NCBI GenBank assembly: GCA_963920665.1
Contig: OY987269.1
Location: 12,278,501 to 12,342,500, forward strand
Source: Straminergon stramineum
Taxonomy: Eukaryota; Streptophyta; Bryopsida; Hypnales; Calliergonaceae
Direction: 5' to 3'
Length of the DNA stretch: 64,000 nt
Shown here: positions 24,611-36,639 of the stretch, piece after piece
How positions within the stretch are numbered: position 1 is the first letter of the stretch
Layout: every line of letters begins with the position of its first letter
Program-made: the position numbers and the translations under genes
The notes under the pieces: model-generated
Told to the model about the DNA's origin: nothing
Databases searched by the model: none
What the model saw: only the letters and a program-made list of their open reading frames with translations

Positions 24611-24611
24611 T

Positions 24612-25542
24612 TTAACCCCTAAAGGACCAAGGCCATTTTTCTATCAAAAACCACTCAAAACTACCATTTCTGCTGCATTCACCCATAAAATCCAAAAGAA
24701 ATACTTTAAGAAAATCTAACCGTTGGATCTTGTACTTTACTTGTCTCAGAACATGTGGTAAAAATTTCATGAATTTTGACTGCACCAATTGAGAGATATT
24801 AGCATTCAAAGTGGGAAAAAGAAGTTTTTTTGAACACTGGCCTGCAATTTCAGATGACTTTGACCACCTTTTATTGAAATTTTTTGCACTATGGACTGTG
24901 AATTTAAAATTTTTTGTGTTGAATAATTGAGTTGATATTGTAGGAAAAAAATTTCAAAAGAAAAACTCTTGATTTTCATTCTCTAAAAAATTGTTAAGTA
25001 GAAGTAGGTCGAAGATTACATGAAAAACTAAATCGTTAATAGCTCTAAGATGGGATTGAAACTCAATAATCCCAATGGTGAGATTGTTCTAGCAAACAAA
25101 TTTAACTTTGTCAAACAATTTTTTTTGAAAAATTGTGAAAATTGCATTTAGAAATGAATCCTATAAGTTATTTTTTCAAGAAGATGCTCATATTGCCCGA
25201 AAAACAATATTGTTCATAACTTTCACATTACTAATCCAAATGGAATGAATCAAAGCTTCACATGTAGACAAAAATATAATCTATAAGAAAAAAAAATGAA
25301 AAATAAAAAATTCAATTTTTTGTGGATTTATTTTTCTGCCCGGTGACATGAAAATTATGTTTAAGATGGCATAACTTTTGCCCCCGGGCACCGATTGAAA
25401 TAAAAATTATATTCCCATGAAGCTAATCAGTTTTTCTATCTTATGAGAAAGTTTCAAAAAGTTTGACTAAAAATTGAGGTCATAGGAACCTGCCCGAAAT
25501 CCATTTTGTCCCCCGAGGGGACAATGGTCCTTTAGGGGTTAA
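24612..25542 (+). mobile_element. TTAA element of 923 bp with 14-bp perfect TIRs
   Basis: TTAA at 24612-24615 and 25539-25542 enclose a unit whose ends are CCCCTAAAGGACCA and its exact complement TGGTCCTTTAGGGG. The interior is AT-rich with no long frame, so it is non-autonomous. Related internal sequence appears inverted from 33854 and in direct orientation at 53952-54509. This is the cleanest copy of the longer family. Confidence 0.8.
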
Positions 25543-25696
25543 GTTTTTTGGCGATTTTATCCAAGATTTTACTATTTATGTTCTATGCACTTGCTGTAGG
25601 GCCTATTATTTTGGTGCAAATTGACAACAAATTGCTAGAAGAAGAAAAAAAATCTACTTTCAAGCATAGTTGAACTCCAAATTAAACTTTGGTATG

Positions 25697-25852
25697 AGGT
25701 AAAGTATCCCATTCCAAACAAAATGGAAGCAAAACCATTGTGGGTTAAATTATGTTTGTGGTATACATTTAAGTTTTGAAATGTACACCACGAATATAAT
25801 TTAACCCACAATGGGCTTGCTTCCATTTTGTCTGGAATGGGCTACTTTACCT
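25697..25852. repeat. Long near-perfect foldback (156 bp)
   Basis: The left arm starts AGGTAAAGTA and runs through CAAAATGGAAGCAAA and CCATTGTGGGTTAAATTAT. The right arm holds their complements ATAATTTAACCCACAATGG, TTGCTTCCATTTTG and TACTTTACCT in reverse order. The arms are about 74 bp with few mismatches around a short loop (AAGTTTTG). It could be a young MITE or an inverted-duplication small-RNA precursor. Confidence 0.75.
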
Positions 25853-25859
25853 AAACAAG

Positions 25860-28800
25860 AAGGTCTCTAGCCCAAATTGCACCAATGATCCAAAAACACC
25901 ATCATCACTCTGGATACATTTTCAATATTGATATGTATGTATGTGGAAGAAACAGTTTTAGAATCTAGGCCGAAGAAAAACTTGGACCTTTCCTAACTTT
26001 TGCATACGATTTCCAACTATCACATTCTTTAGTGTGATGGAGCCCTCTTTCACTTGCCAAACAAGAAAATCAATGAAAATTTGTTTAGTCTAATAATATA
26101 AACTAGGCATAGTGGCATTTGGGGGAGTGCCCATTTTAATGGAATTCACTCTGACTACTTGTTTTCATTTTCTTTGGACTTTGGAACCATTCAATTGACC
26201 ATTTCGTATCTTACAAGACATGTAAGAAGTGCAATAACGATCCTAATTGAGAGTACCACATGTTATCAAATATGGATCAATATAAAATTATAATTTGTGC
26301 TATTATATACTTCAAATTTATGCACCCTCTCTATCAAGCATAGATAGACACTAAGGTAGTAGGCTCATGAACCGCTATTTTAGGGTTGGTCCATCTTTTT
26401 CATGTATTTCCTTTTATAGGGATATTTTTAGCTTGTTTTTTAGACAGAGAGAAATAAATGCAAAATGTAACACAAGTGGTTTCATGTTTTTCGAAGCATT
26501 ACTAAAATAGTTATGAATTTTCACACAATTTGTGTTAGAGGCCCCTATTATGACCCTAGGTCTTCCATAAATTGTTCACTTCCAACTTGTAAAGAAAATG
26601 GGAGAAAGAAAAGACAATGATTGGCTCTTGCAATAAATAATATTTTTTTCTTGATCCATTCAAATGACTAGAGAGGTCAGTTTATGGACCATCTCATATC
26701 CATTTCAGAGTTGAAGTAGGGGCAATTCTAAATGCTCAAGTGGATTTCTAGCCTCCTACCTTACATTTGCATCCCCAAAGTTGGATTTTTCATACCTTCT
26801 AGGAATGAAATAGTATGATTTTGATAAATTGGTGTTACACACTAACATGATAAATCAATATAGGGTAATTTGGGATCTTCATTGGTTTGATGAAGCTGTT
26901 TACATTCTAGTGTCATCCTTTAGATTGTGGTTTGTATATGGATTATGCATTTTTGATGCTTTAATATAATTATAAGTATTTAGCTTATGAGTGAGACATT
27001 AGTTACTCATATATTAAATATGTCTATATTCATTTAGATTTTAGTCATTTCTTTCTCTTGAAGGTGATTTAAAATAAAAATTAATCAAATCATAATATGG
27101 AGAATGTTTTGGAAAATACTATGTTTTCTATTCTTAAAATATTAATGTTGCAAATAATGAACATGGATAAAAATGTTAGATTTATAGCTCACATACAAAT
27201 TTTTGAATTCAATAACAATTGTAACGATTGAATGATATTTCTTCAGAAAATTACCTCATGATTCATATTTCTTATTTATCTTGACCTAAATCTACTTCAA
27301 AAATATTTTTGCTAAACCAATGGATTTTAAAAAAATGCTTTATTAGATTATTCACGCAATCTGAAAGTCTCATATATAAGGACCTCAATGAATGAAAAAT
27401 CTCTTTAGAATAATTCAACTAAGTGTTTATAAGATGAGTACATAACTACTAATAGTGAATGGTAGAGATTGATATACTTTAGCATCATAACATAGAAACT
27501 CTAAATTTTTTAGGGTGCCTTATCATTGTTACCTTTGAGATTTCAAAATTGATCAAAAAATTTGTAATAGAAATGACTTTATAGAGTGCATTATGACTAT
27601 ATATTTTTCTTGAAAAGATAGGGATATTTATAGAAAGATGGTTTTGGAATACCAAGGAATAGTATCAAAGTTTGGTGCCCAAGCCTGATATGGGCATTAG
27701 TTGATTCGGCCCAATTTGGAGTAAAATGTGCATTAGTCCCTGTGATTTGCTCCAAATTATACAAAATTTGCCTTCTAGTCAACTTTTGAAGCAATTTATT
27801 TTCATTTTCTATTGTCTAAATTTGAGTTTTCTTGAACCTATACAAATATTTTGGAATGTATTTTAGAGGATAGAAATTTCAAATTATAATTATAAACGAA
27901 TGTTCGTTGTGAATTTTCTAGTTAGTTCATTGGTAGCTGGTGCATGTGGGAAAATATCGTGTTGGTGTGTGAAAATGGAGAATCCAAAAGTGGATAGAAA
28001 AATTAGAAGGACTAGCAACCAATTGTTGCATAAAAATAAAAGGTGGTTATGTAGCCACTACTTTCATGAAATTGCCAAATTTTAGTCACTTGCCATTTGG
28101 AATCCAAAGCTACTACTTGGATTGTTGGAGGTGGGTATGTTCTTAAACAAGATGGGGTTTGCTTTTGGATTGGTTGTTGAGGGTTTCACAGCACTTGAAC
28201 AAGGTGGGGGAAAGTATTGCTTCAAGGTTGGTCAAGTCAACTCATGCTCCATCATATATGTCTACTCGACATAGTGAAATTTGGAGTTTAGTTTCAAAAC
28301 TTGCATGTTTTTGAAAGAGGATTATAGCCTTTGCATATTTGAAGTTGAAGGAAAGTAGATGATGAGAATTTGCTACCAAAGGAAATAAATCAAGAGATTT
28401 TGATAAGGAAAGGATGCAACCAATGCCCTTGGAAAAGAAACTCATCTTCTTCTACAAAAAGGAGGCAAATTATCAAGACAACTCCCAAAACCTACCCGAA
28501 CATTATTTTAAAACAAAGAAAAAAAATTAGAAGTTTTTCCAGAGGGGCAAATCATGGAGTGCATTGAAGATGACCTAAGGAATCATTGACAAGAAGTACA
28601 AATTGAAAGGCAAAATCAAAGTGATTTTAATTTTATTTACCAGTACTAATACAAATACAAGCATTAATCTTCATTTTGAGGTTACCTACCAAAGCTTTTT
28701 TTGGGTGAAAATAGTTGTAGATTGTACGAAAAAAAATAATTTGGCTAAAAAATGGTGACAAACCATGAAGTTTTTCACCGAAAGACTTAAAATTAAAACA

Positions 28801-30720
28801 AAATGAAATCACCAAATTGTGGATGGAAACAAAATTATGGATATGTGATAGTGCTATTGTCATATTTACTACTGTATCCCATATGCAGATGAACGTTGAA
28901 ATTTGGAGCACCATTATAACATTTCATATCACCACTTTGGCACTTCATAAAAAATGAAAACAATAAATTTAGAAAAAGCCCCGTTACCTACTCCTTCACA
29001 GAAAAAGTACCATGGTGATTCAATCACAGGACCGACCATGCCAGAAACAGTTGATGGAGGTTGGCTCGTCCATGTTTGCAACTCACTAGTAAATAATGTA
29101 GACAAACTTGTAGTTGGTGGAGTCACTGTAGGAGAGTATTCTGTCACCTGTCACAAAAGCTCTCAAAAGCATGCCACTCGCATACTTCTGCAGACTTCTC
29201 ACCCAACTTTGGACCCCCTTTCAAAATTCTAAAGCTATGGCCTCAAAAAACAAGAGTTGAGGGAGGTGAACCAAAAGTAATGCTAAGGTATCAACGGACC
29301 GGAGGAGGAGAAGGACCAAAGAAGAAGAACTAAGTACTATCAAGGGAAAGGCTCATCAATGTGAATGAAGACTCTTTTATTTAGGAATGTTCTAGTAAAT
29401 AAGGCAAGTAGCAAGTACTACCTTGGGTGTTTGCTTTTAAGAGGTAGACTCGAAGGTAGATACCACTTAAACCAAAACCACCACTTCTTGGCTACTTCTT
29501 GCTAGTGTGCCTAAGGTAGCCAACCCATTTCCAACCACTTAAGCAATTATGCATATTTAGAGCAGAGTTTTTTTGAATGCATAAATTTTCCCATGTGCCA
29601 AAATAGAGTTTAGAAGGATTGCATATTTTTCCATAATTTTATTACAAAAATTGTAATTACTATAAAATTTTTAGTTGAAGATTCTCTTTGACTTCTAATA
29701 GTGGTATGGAGCTTTCTATTTGTGACCACATGCTAATTGCAAAATCGACCAAGGGCTCATTGCCTTGTTGAGAGCCTTGGAATCAATCATAATGCAACAC
29801 AACTACTCCAGGAATTGCGCCACAACCTCATGGAAGAAAAGCAGCCTACATAATGGAAATGGGGGGTTTGATTAAAAAAAATGGTTTGGCTACCTTAGTT
29901 ACTATTACTAGATTGGTCAAATTTTCATTGATTTTCTTGTTGCCAAGTGGAAGGAGGTTCCAATGCACCAAAAAAATGCGATATTTGAATATCACATACA
30001 AAAGTTAGGAAGGATAAAAGTTTTTTCTTGGTACATGTTTTAAAATCGTTTCTTTGACATATGTACATACTAATTTTGGAGATGTACAGAGAGTGATGAT
30101 AAGGATTTTAGGTGGGGTGAGAATTTGGAGGTACCCTCCATATACTTTACTACAACTTGTACTATAAACTACATCTTTCCATCGTTTGTAAAGAAAAATT
30201 ACTTCCTTTGGTTAATTGGATTTAGAATTTATAGAATTTTATTTTATAGGGTTTGAAATATTTTGTGACCTTTAGGACCATGGAGACTATTCCATGATCT
30301 GTAGCAGTACTTGTGGCTTTACCAATACTCATGGGTTTGGCTTCATGTTTTTATTGAGGATTAATTAAGATAGTTTTCATTAATATATTTTACACTATTC
30401 AATTATGCCAAGTTTTAATTAGTGATCCTTATTAGTGCAGGGTATGGCAAAATGTTGGATGGATATTAACTTATTTGTTGACAATGCCCTCCCCCCCCCC
30501 TAAAAGGTGCAATATACCTCCTTTGTAAATTTATACTCTTATCATCAGTTTCTTCACTCTGAAGCAGCAGTGCAGAATGTGCTGCAATTTGGGTCCATCA
30601 CAACAGTGCTACAATTCATGCTTCTTTTGTTGATGGGACAGCCTCAGTCCAAGGGGCTGGGTTTTCAAAGAATCTTCAAGAAAACTCCTCCAGTACTCAA
30701 CTAACTTATAACATGTGAAC
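25860..30720. other. Repeat-rich DNA with no gene seen
   Basis: AT-rich throughout, with no credible exon chain. A stretch near 28360-28520 resembles 34200-34350 and 44870-44990 (AAATAAATC, GGATGCAACC, GGAGGCAAATT words). 29890-30130 is the uninterrupted partner of the repeat at 21880-22480. A poly-C tract (about 10 C) lies at about 30489. Confidence 0.45.
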
Positions 30721-30730
30721 TTCTTTGGTA

Positions 30731-31443
30731 CTAAGGTAGGAACACCCATATGCGTCATTTTAAGGAGATTGAAGTACCAGACCTGACCAATTAAGCTCAA
30801 AAATTATATCATTAGATTAGCAAGAAGAAAACAAAAATATTGATAGCAGTTCATGATTGCCACTCACAAGCATTTGTTCATAGTAAATTTCCAAAGCACA
30901 AAATCACTGAAAATCAATGTCTGTCAATAGGAGGTGTTGAAGTAAAGCCGAATTGAAACCATTATTGTCTTCTGCTAATAAAATGCTAAGCTTGACTAAG
31001 TTAGTTACTGTAATAGTTACAAACTACACTTAAATCCGTCAGAAAGTACTCCACAATACCAAGTGACCGGTAATGTAGAATTGGCATATCTATACAGTAA
31101 ATGCAAGGGTAAATGTATCCTCCTTTATCGCTCCTATCTGTGCATTTGATTCACTGCAGTTGAACCTTGAAGTTACCACCTGCCTACGGGTGCTGCTGCT
31201 CCACCATGTACAGTATCCTAAACCAACGCCCTATCCACCTTGTCATTTTTACTTAATGAAAATAATCCACCATCCATTGAACTTACTTGCAAACCCATTG
31301 GCATTAAATTCTGCCATCATTTTCTTCCATAACCACCATTTCTTCTTAATAGTTTGTCATGAGACTCAGAACAACGGCAATGGGTCACAACATAGGTCAT
31401 GCCCATAGGGATAGTTGTGCTTATGGGTGTTCCTACCTTAAGG
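30731..31443. mobile_element. TIR element of about 710 bp with TA flanks
   Basis: TAAGGTAGGAACACCCATA at 30732-30750 is perfectly inverted at 31422-31440 (TATGGGTGTTCCTACCTTA). This can be read as TA duplications around AGGTAGG ends. The ends share the AGGTAGG core with the 146-bp element at 1689. It abuts the TTAA element that starts at 31448. No transposase frame is visible. Confidence 0.65.
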
Positions 31444-31447
31444 TATA

Positions 31448-32192
31448 TTAACCCCTAAAGGACAGACCTATAACCACTGATTCAAAGCCTTGTTGCTCAT
31501 CACTCAGTTTGTTGCCATTTGGGTAATAGATCTGTATGAAAAATTTTATGTTTATCTTTCAGAGATGATATTACATGTCTTCTCTACTTCACAAAAAAAT
31601 TAGATTTTTTTGAGGAAAATTGATTTTTATGAGAATTTTTGAAAAAAAAAGTGAAGAAAAATCACATTAATTAAAAAATTATTTCAAAAAATCTGAAAAT
31701 TTCACCATCTGTGTACATTACAGTGACAAACATCATGATGAAAACTCAATTTCCGTGTCATTCTATAATTAGAATACAATGGACAATGAAAATACATCCA
31801 AAGTTCAAACTACAATAAAATATTCAATATTACGAATTTTTCCAAAATTCCAATTGGAGTAGAAACTAGAGTAGATGAACTTTGTTTTCTTAGTTGGTCT
31901 CAAACTCAAAAAATGTCATTTTTTAGGAGAAATTTCAGATTCAGAGCAAGGAGCAACAACTTCTCAAAATACACTAGAATAGCAAATTTGACTATCCTTT
32001 TATTTTACTTACTTCTCAACTACATGAAAGCAAACACTAGTTAAACTAAAAATTCAATTGAATACTCTTTGTAACTCAACATGAAAGGTCAACCAAACAA
32101 AAAGGATGAAAAAATTGTTTCTAATCTCTTATGAGGACCCTAGACTGTCATCCAAACGCCACAGAATGACGTTGGCGGCAGTCCAGGGTTAA
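31448..32192 (+). mobile_element. TTAA element, about 737 bp
   Basis: TTAA at 31448-31451 followed by CCCCTAAAGGACAG. The right side reads CAGTCCAGGG before TTAA at 32189-32192. The ends share CCC and GGAC but the right terminus is diverged. The interior is AT-rich without transposase. Confidence 0.55.
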
Positions 32193-32197
32193 GCTTA

Positions 32198-32436
32198 GTG
32201 TGCCTTGTGTTGTTGCCACAACCAAAATAAAAGTAAACCTAATTTTTTTAATTCAATATCTTTTTTTTCATGAGTCAAAACACCACAAGACAAAGCTTGT
32301 GCACTCCTTCTCATAGAGAGCTTTTTGACGGTCCGAAGAATGTAATTGGGGGGTACACGGTTTCAAAGATTTCACCATAACAAACAAGCACGACAAATAA
32401 TCAAACAAAACAAAACAAAACAGACAACCTAATTTA
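32198..32436 (+). repeat. Dispersed repeat, copy 1 (partner at 34394)
   Basis: Aligns with 34394-34626 over about 235 bp. Shared landmarks are a TTGCCACAA block, TTCAATA, CTTGTGCACTCCT/CTTGCACCCTCCT, GCTTTTTGAC, a TGCACGGT/TACACGGT block and AACAAACAAG-type runs ending in CCTAA..TTAA. It holds an AAACAAAACA repeat. Its nature is unknown; a decayed LTR or SINE-like unit is possible. Confidence 0.55.
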
Positions 32437-33048
32437 ATGTACAAATCATTCCTTTTCTCTTTGAAAGATGCATTTATCAATTTAAGTCTTTGGGGTTTTG
32501 AATCTCAATTTGAATTTGTAGTTTTTGCATTGAAAAGTCTGATAATTTTTTTGAATAGTGGCTTTGAGGTTGCCCATGGCCTTGAGGAGGGGAGAAGCTC
32601 ATCATTGGTTAGTCATTTGAATAAGCTACATGATGCCTATTAACCCTTAAAGGATATTTCATGCCCCTTAGGCCTTCTTTGCATGGAATATCTAAATTTG
32701 TAGGAGTGGGCATGAACAACTCTTTGGGAAAATGGATGTGTTTTTTCCCCCTTTGCAAGGCATCAAATGCGGTTCTCATTTACTCAATTTCTGATTGATG
32801 GAGGGAGAGTGGTCTTAATTAGTAAGTGTGGAGGTTGAGACGCTTCTTTGCCAAGGTTGCCGAGAGAGAATTGTTGTTTGCATTGTGCAAGAATACCATC
32901 TACAAAGTTGTTTGCCATAGAAGTAAAAACAACTTGCTCGATCTCAAATTCATGTGGAAGATTCCTTGGTTTGTCCCTTGAAGAGTGAAAATGTCCTTCA
33001 AAGGTTAAGAAAGTACGAAATCCAAGTTTGGGTAGCCCTTCCAAGACC

Positions 33049-33846
33049 TTAACCCCTAACTATCCAACTGACCATATATGGTCGATCTAAAATTTCAAGC
33101 TCATTTGGGGATGGGCAGTTAAAAAAATTTTACATGCAGTTTCAAAATTTAACTATTGAAATTTTTTATTTTTCACAAAAAAGGTAAATACTTGATTTTT
33201 GAGAGGTCCTCATAGGCATATATATGTATCTTAATGGAAGAGTAAATCTTGCAAATTTTACTTGATTTCTTGGTTGTAAGTAAAGCTTGCCAATTTCACT
33301 TGATTTGAGATCTAAAAAATTGTAATTATCCATTTGTTTTGAAAATGGTCCCAATGGAAAGAGTAAAGTGTTTTCATGATATTCACCATTGAAAATTTAA
33401 ACATGCAAATGTTGACTTGGAGTTGATTGTGATTTCTGCTTATAAAAAAAATTGCATTTTAACAATTGCAAGGTGGATTGTATAATGAGTTTGATAGCTC
33501 TTCATTTGAACTTAAGGTTTTTGGAAGTGCATTTTAGTTTGCTAACATAATTTTTGTCATGTCACCTTCAATCCCCCCAAAAATTTATATGAAAATTCTT
33601 GAAACATTGTGGGGACGGGCAACACACTAAAAACAGGAAATGTACATTTTTCTTGTTATAATCTCACAACTTCTATGCAATTTTGCTCTCAAAATAGGTA
33701 TACATACTAATAAGCAAGCTCTTTAGACATCCATATGGTTAGATTTTGAAAAAAACAACATATTTTTTGTTGGGGGTAACTATAAGCCTAAGCTCTTTTT
33801 TCATAGTCAAAACATACTTGGAAGAGCTTGGGCATTTAGGGGTTAA
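33049..33846 (+). mobile_element. TTAA element of 790 bp
   Basis: TTAA at 33049-33052 and 33843-33846. The ends read CCCCTAACTATCC and, inverted, CCCCTAAATGCCC. No coding content. It lies just upstream of another element that starts at TTAA 33854. Confidence 0.6.
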
Positions 33847-33853
33847 ATATCCT

Positions 33854-34200
33854 TTAACTCCTAAAGGACCATTGTCCCCTTAAGAGACAAAATGGATTTT
33901 TGGCAAGTTCCTATAACCTCAATTTTTAGTGAAACTTTTTAAAACTTTCTCACAACATAGAAAATCTTAATAGCCTTGTAGGAATATAATTTTTCTTTCA
34001 ATTAGTGGCTAGAAGCAAAAGTTATACCACAAAAAGACCAAATTTTCATTCGATGGGCAAAAAAATAAATAAATCAAAAAAATATGAAACAAGTTGATTG
34101 CCAATTCCATTGTTTTTCCTAAAAAAATTTCCTGAAAATTGTTTCAATGAGTTTAGCTTCTCCAAAAAAGAAATCAGGTCTTAAGTGGTCACTATAAGAG
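33854..34200 (-). mobile_element. Inverted truncated copy of the 923-bp TTAA family
   Basis: TTAA at 33854-33857 is followed by CTCCTAAAGGACCATTGTCC and by sequence matching the inverted right half of the 24612-25542 element (words ACAAAATGGATTT, CCTATAACCTCAATTTTTAG). The match fades around 34150-34200 and the far end was not located. Confidence 0.55.
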
Positions 34201-34393
34201 CAAACTATCTTAGAGAAAATAAATTGGGGGATTTTGATAAAGAGAGCATGCAACTAGTACCCTTGGAAAACCCCCAGTCTCCTTCTATAAAGAGGATTCT
34301 ACAAAGAGGAATACAGGAGGCAAATTAGTCGGGCAACTCCAAAAACTTCTCGAACTCTATTGCATGTGTAACCCCAAGTGGACTAGTCTGCCA

Positions 34394-34626
34394 TGTGCCC
34401 TTGTGCCATTGCCACAAAGAAAAGAAAAGTAAAAGTATTTTTCTAATTTTTTGGTTCATAAAAACTTTGAAATTCAATAACTTTTACATCATAGGCCCAA
34501 ATGCCACAAACAAAGCCCTTGCACCCTCCTCGCCAAGGGCTTTTTGACAGTACCGAGCACGTGACGGGGGATGCACGGTCTAGGAGATCTCAACGTAACA
34601 AACAAAACAAACAACTAGCCTAACTT
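34394..34626 (+). repeat. Dispersed repeat, copy 2 (partner at 32198)
   Basis: Second copy of the ~235-bp repeat described at 32198-32436. The upstream stretch 34200-34350 matches 28370-28520 and, more weakly, 44870-44990, suggesting a longer composite repeat. Confidence 0.55.
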
Positions 34627-34744
34627 AAGGTATGGATGTATAGTACTTGTCACTTTTTGGGAAGGAAGAGTACAGTAACTTACCAATTAAGGATTGGGGG
34701 TGCACATTCATACATAATGATGGTGTTTCTGAATTTTGTTGTTC

Positions 34745-34824
34745 ATGCTTGGCCTTTACAATTCCATCTTGAAATAACAATCATCATGCTTGCATATACA
34801 ATTCCATGTTGAAATAACAATCAT
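34745..34824 (+). repeat. Two-copy tandem repeat, 40-bp unit
   Basis: Two adjacent units start CATGCTTG and end TGAAATAACAATCAT, with few differences. Confidence 0.7.
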
Positions 34825-34829
34825 AGTTA

Positions 34830-35838
34830 GTATTGCCGGACCCAAAATCGCCATGAATAATTGAAGTGGACCCATGGAAGGATAGTGCAAAGAGTTATCT
34901 TACACTTCATATACATAAGGTCGTGGCACAGCCAATAGAAGTGTTTTTTTAAACACATTGACAATTTCCATAGATACAGGTATAGCGAAGTAAGGGAACA
35001 AGTCCCCAATGACATTTCAATACAAGCATTTTAATGTCTTCTATGTAACCACTTTGTATTTTTTCTCCCAAATAGATTAGCAAATTGTAGTGAAAGACTT
35101 TGCAAGTAGAATCTAAAATATTTTCCACTCAAAGAATATGAAAACTAGATTTGCACACTCAAGATTACACTTTATAAATTGAGGTGGCAATTGATTTGAC
35201 AATGAATTCAAATTGGAAGAGAGCACAAGGATAGAAGTAATTTGAGTGTGAACCATACCACTTGTATGATCTATTTTTAAGGAAATTCCACCTTTTAGAT
35301 TTATAGTCTAAAATATAAAAAGAAGATTCTTGAATTTGAAAGATTACTAAGACTACTTCAGCTAATTAGGATTGGTTCAACTCTATTTGCATATTTATTG
35401 GACTTATAGTATAAATCAACACTATTGGATTGGGTTGTTGGAGGAAAACACTTGTTTTTGGTTCAAAACAGACTATTTCAATAAGTATTGTGACTTTTGG
35501 AATATTTCTTTTGAAAATGCAATAAAATATGAATAATTTGTAATACATTAAAATTATTATGTCTCTAAAAATTTAGATCCAGAAAAAATTTATCTCTAAA
35601 AGTTATATACCAAAAAAGCACAATGGAAAATACCAAGAAAATGGACACTTTGATGTTTAATCTTTTTTAAATAGGAAAAAAAAATTCAAAAATTCAAAAT
35701 ACAAAAAACAATTTTTCCTAACTTTAAGATCGTCCTTCTCAACCATTTTCATCTTGTGGAAAAAAGAAATGTGTTCTCTACATTTGCTCAAAGGTAGCGC
35801 ATTTTGAGCACATGTGGAAGGTGGGTAGTTTGGTATCC
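34830..35838. other. AT-rich DNA with no gene seen
   Basis: No exon-like frame or clear repeat border was recognised on either strand. Confidence 0.4.
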
Positions 35839-36634
35839 TTAGGGCCTCTTCAGACTATGGTTGTCCAAGTTGAGAGGCCGTGGGATTGAGTGGCCAAACT
35901 TTGGTGAGAGTCCAAGGAAATGAGCCATAAATAGGCCAAAAAAACTAGGAATTGGAGCCTTTGGCCAGCCATAGTGTGAAGCCTCCAAAGGCCAAAGGCC
36001 AAAGTCCAAGCCCAAAGTCCAAACCTATTCCATTTTTTTCGACTTCTATCCTTTCTCTCAACACTAATCCATCCAATTTCTGAAATTTTCAATGAATTGT
36101 CACCCATGTGACAATTTTTTCAAGCAAAAGGTTAAAAAACTTGAGGAAGGAGTCAAAAATGGCCTTGGAAAAATAATTACAGCACATGCTTTCATCATTG
36201 AACAAGGGATATGAAGGATATAAATGGATTAAAAAGGTGGCATTATACATTGAAGGGAAGTAGGTTCATTGAATGCTAATAAGACTCACCATTTTAGTAG
36301 TGGAGACTAGGTTTCAAACCCCAATGGCGACACAAATAAACAAGGGAGGGCATCCTACCTATTTCTACAAAAACAGCCCGATCTAATGGCTGAGATCTTA
36401 TCAGTTTCTGAAAAAAACTTGATGGACTCTCTATTAGAGTTTGGGTTGGCCAGAAATGGTGACCCGAACTCTAATTGAGAGTCCGTCGCCATGTAGGCAG
36501 ACAAATGGGCGACGGACTTTGGATTGTGCCTCCTTGTGTGAAGGCTCGAGAGGCCAAACTCTTGGGTTCTTGCAATCTCATTGGCTGAAACCGACGGATT
36601 CTCGACCTTGTGCCGTAGTGTGAAGTGGCCCTTA
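35839..36634. mobile_element. PIF/Harbinger-like element, 790 bp, TTA target duplication
   Basis: TTA at 35839-35841 precedes GGGCCTCTTCAGACTATGG (35842-35860). The inverted end CCGTAGTGTGAAGTGGCCC (36613-36631) is followed by TTA at 36632-36634. 16 of 19 terminal bases match. The TTA duplication and GGGCC-type ends fit PIF/Harbinger (Tourist-like) elements. The interior contains two strong hairpins, 36424-36484 and 36481-36517, and no transposase frame. Confidence 0.7.
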
Positions 36635-36639
36635 GAAAT

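Noticed and set aside
24612..25542. Assigning the TTAA elements to PIF/Harbinger through a TTA duplication
   Set aside because: The flanks read TTAA at both ends, which is palindromic. Only the TTAA reading is a direct repeat with CCC ends, and the filled/empty pair supports four bases.
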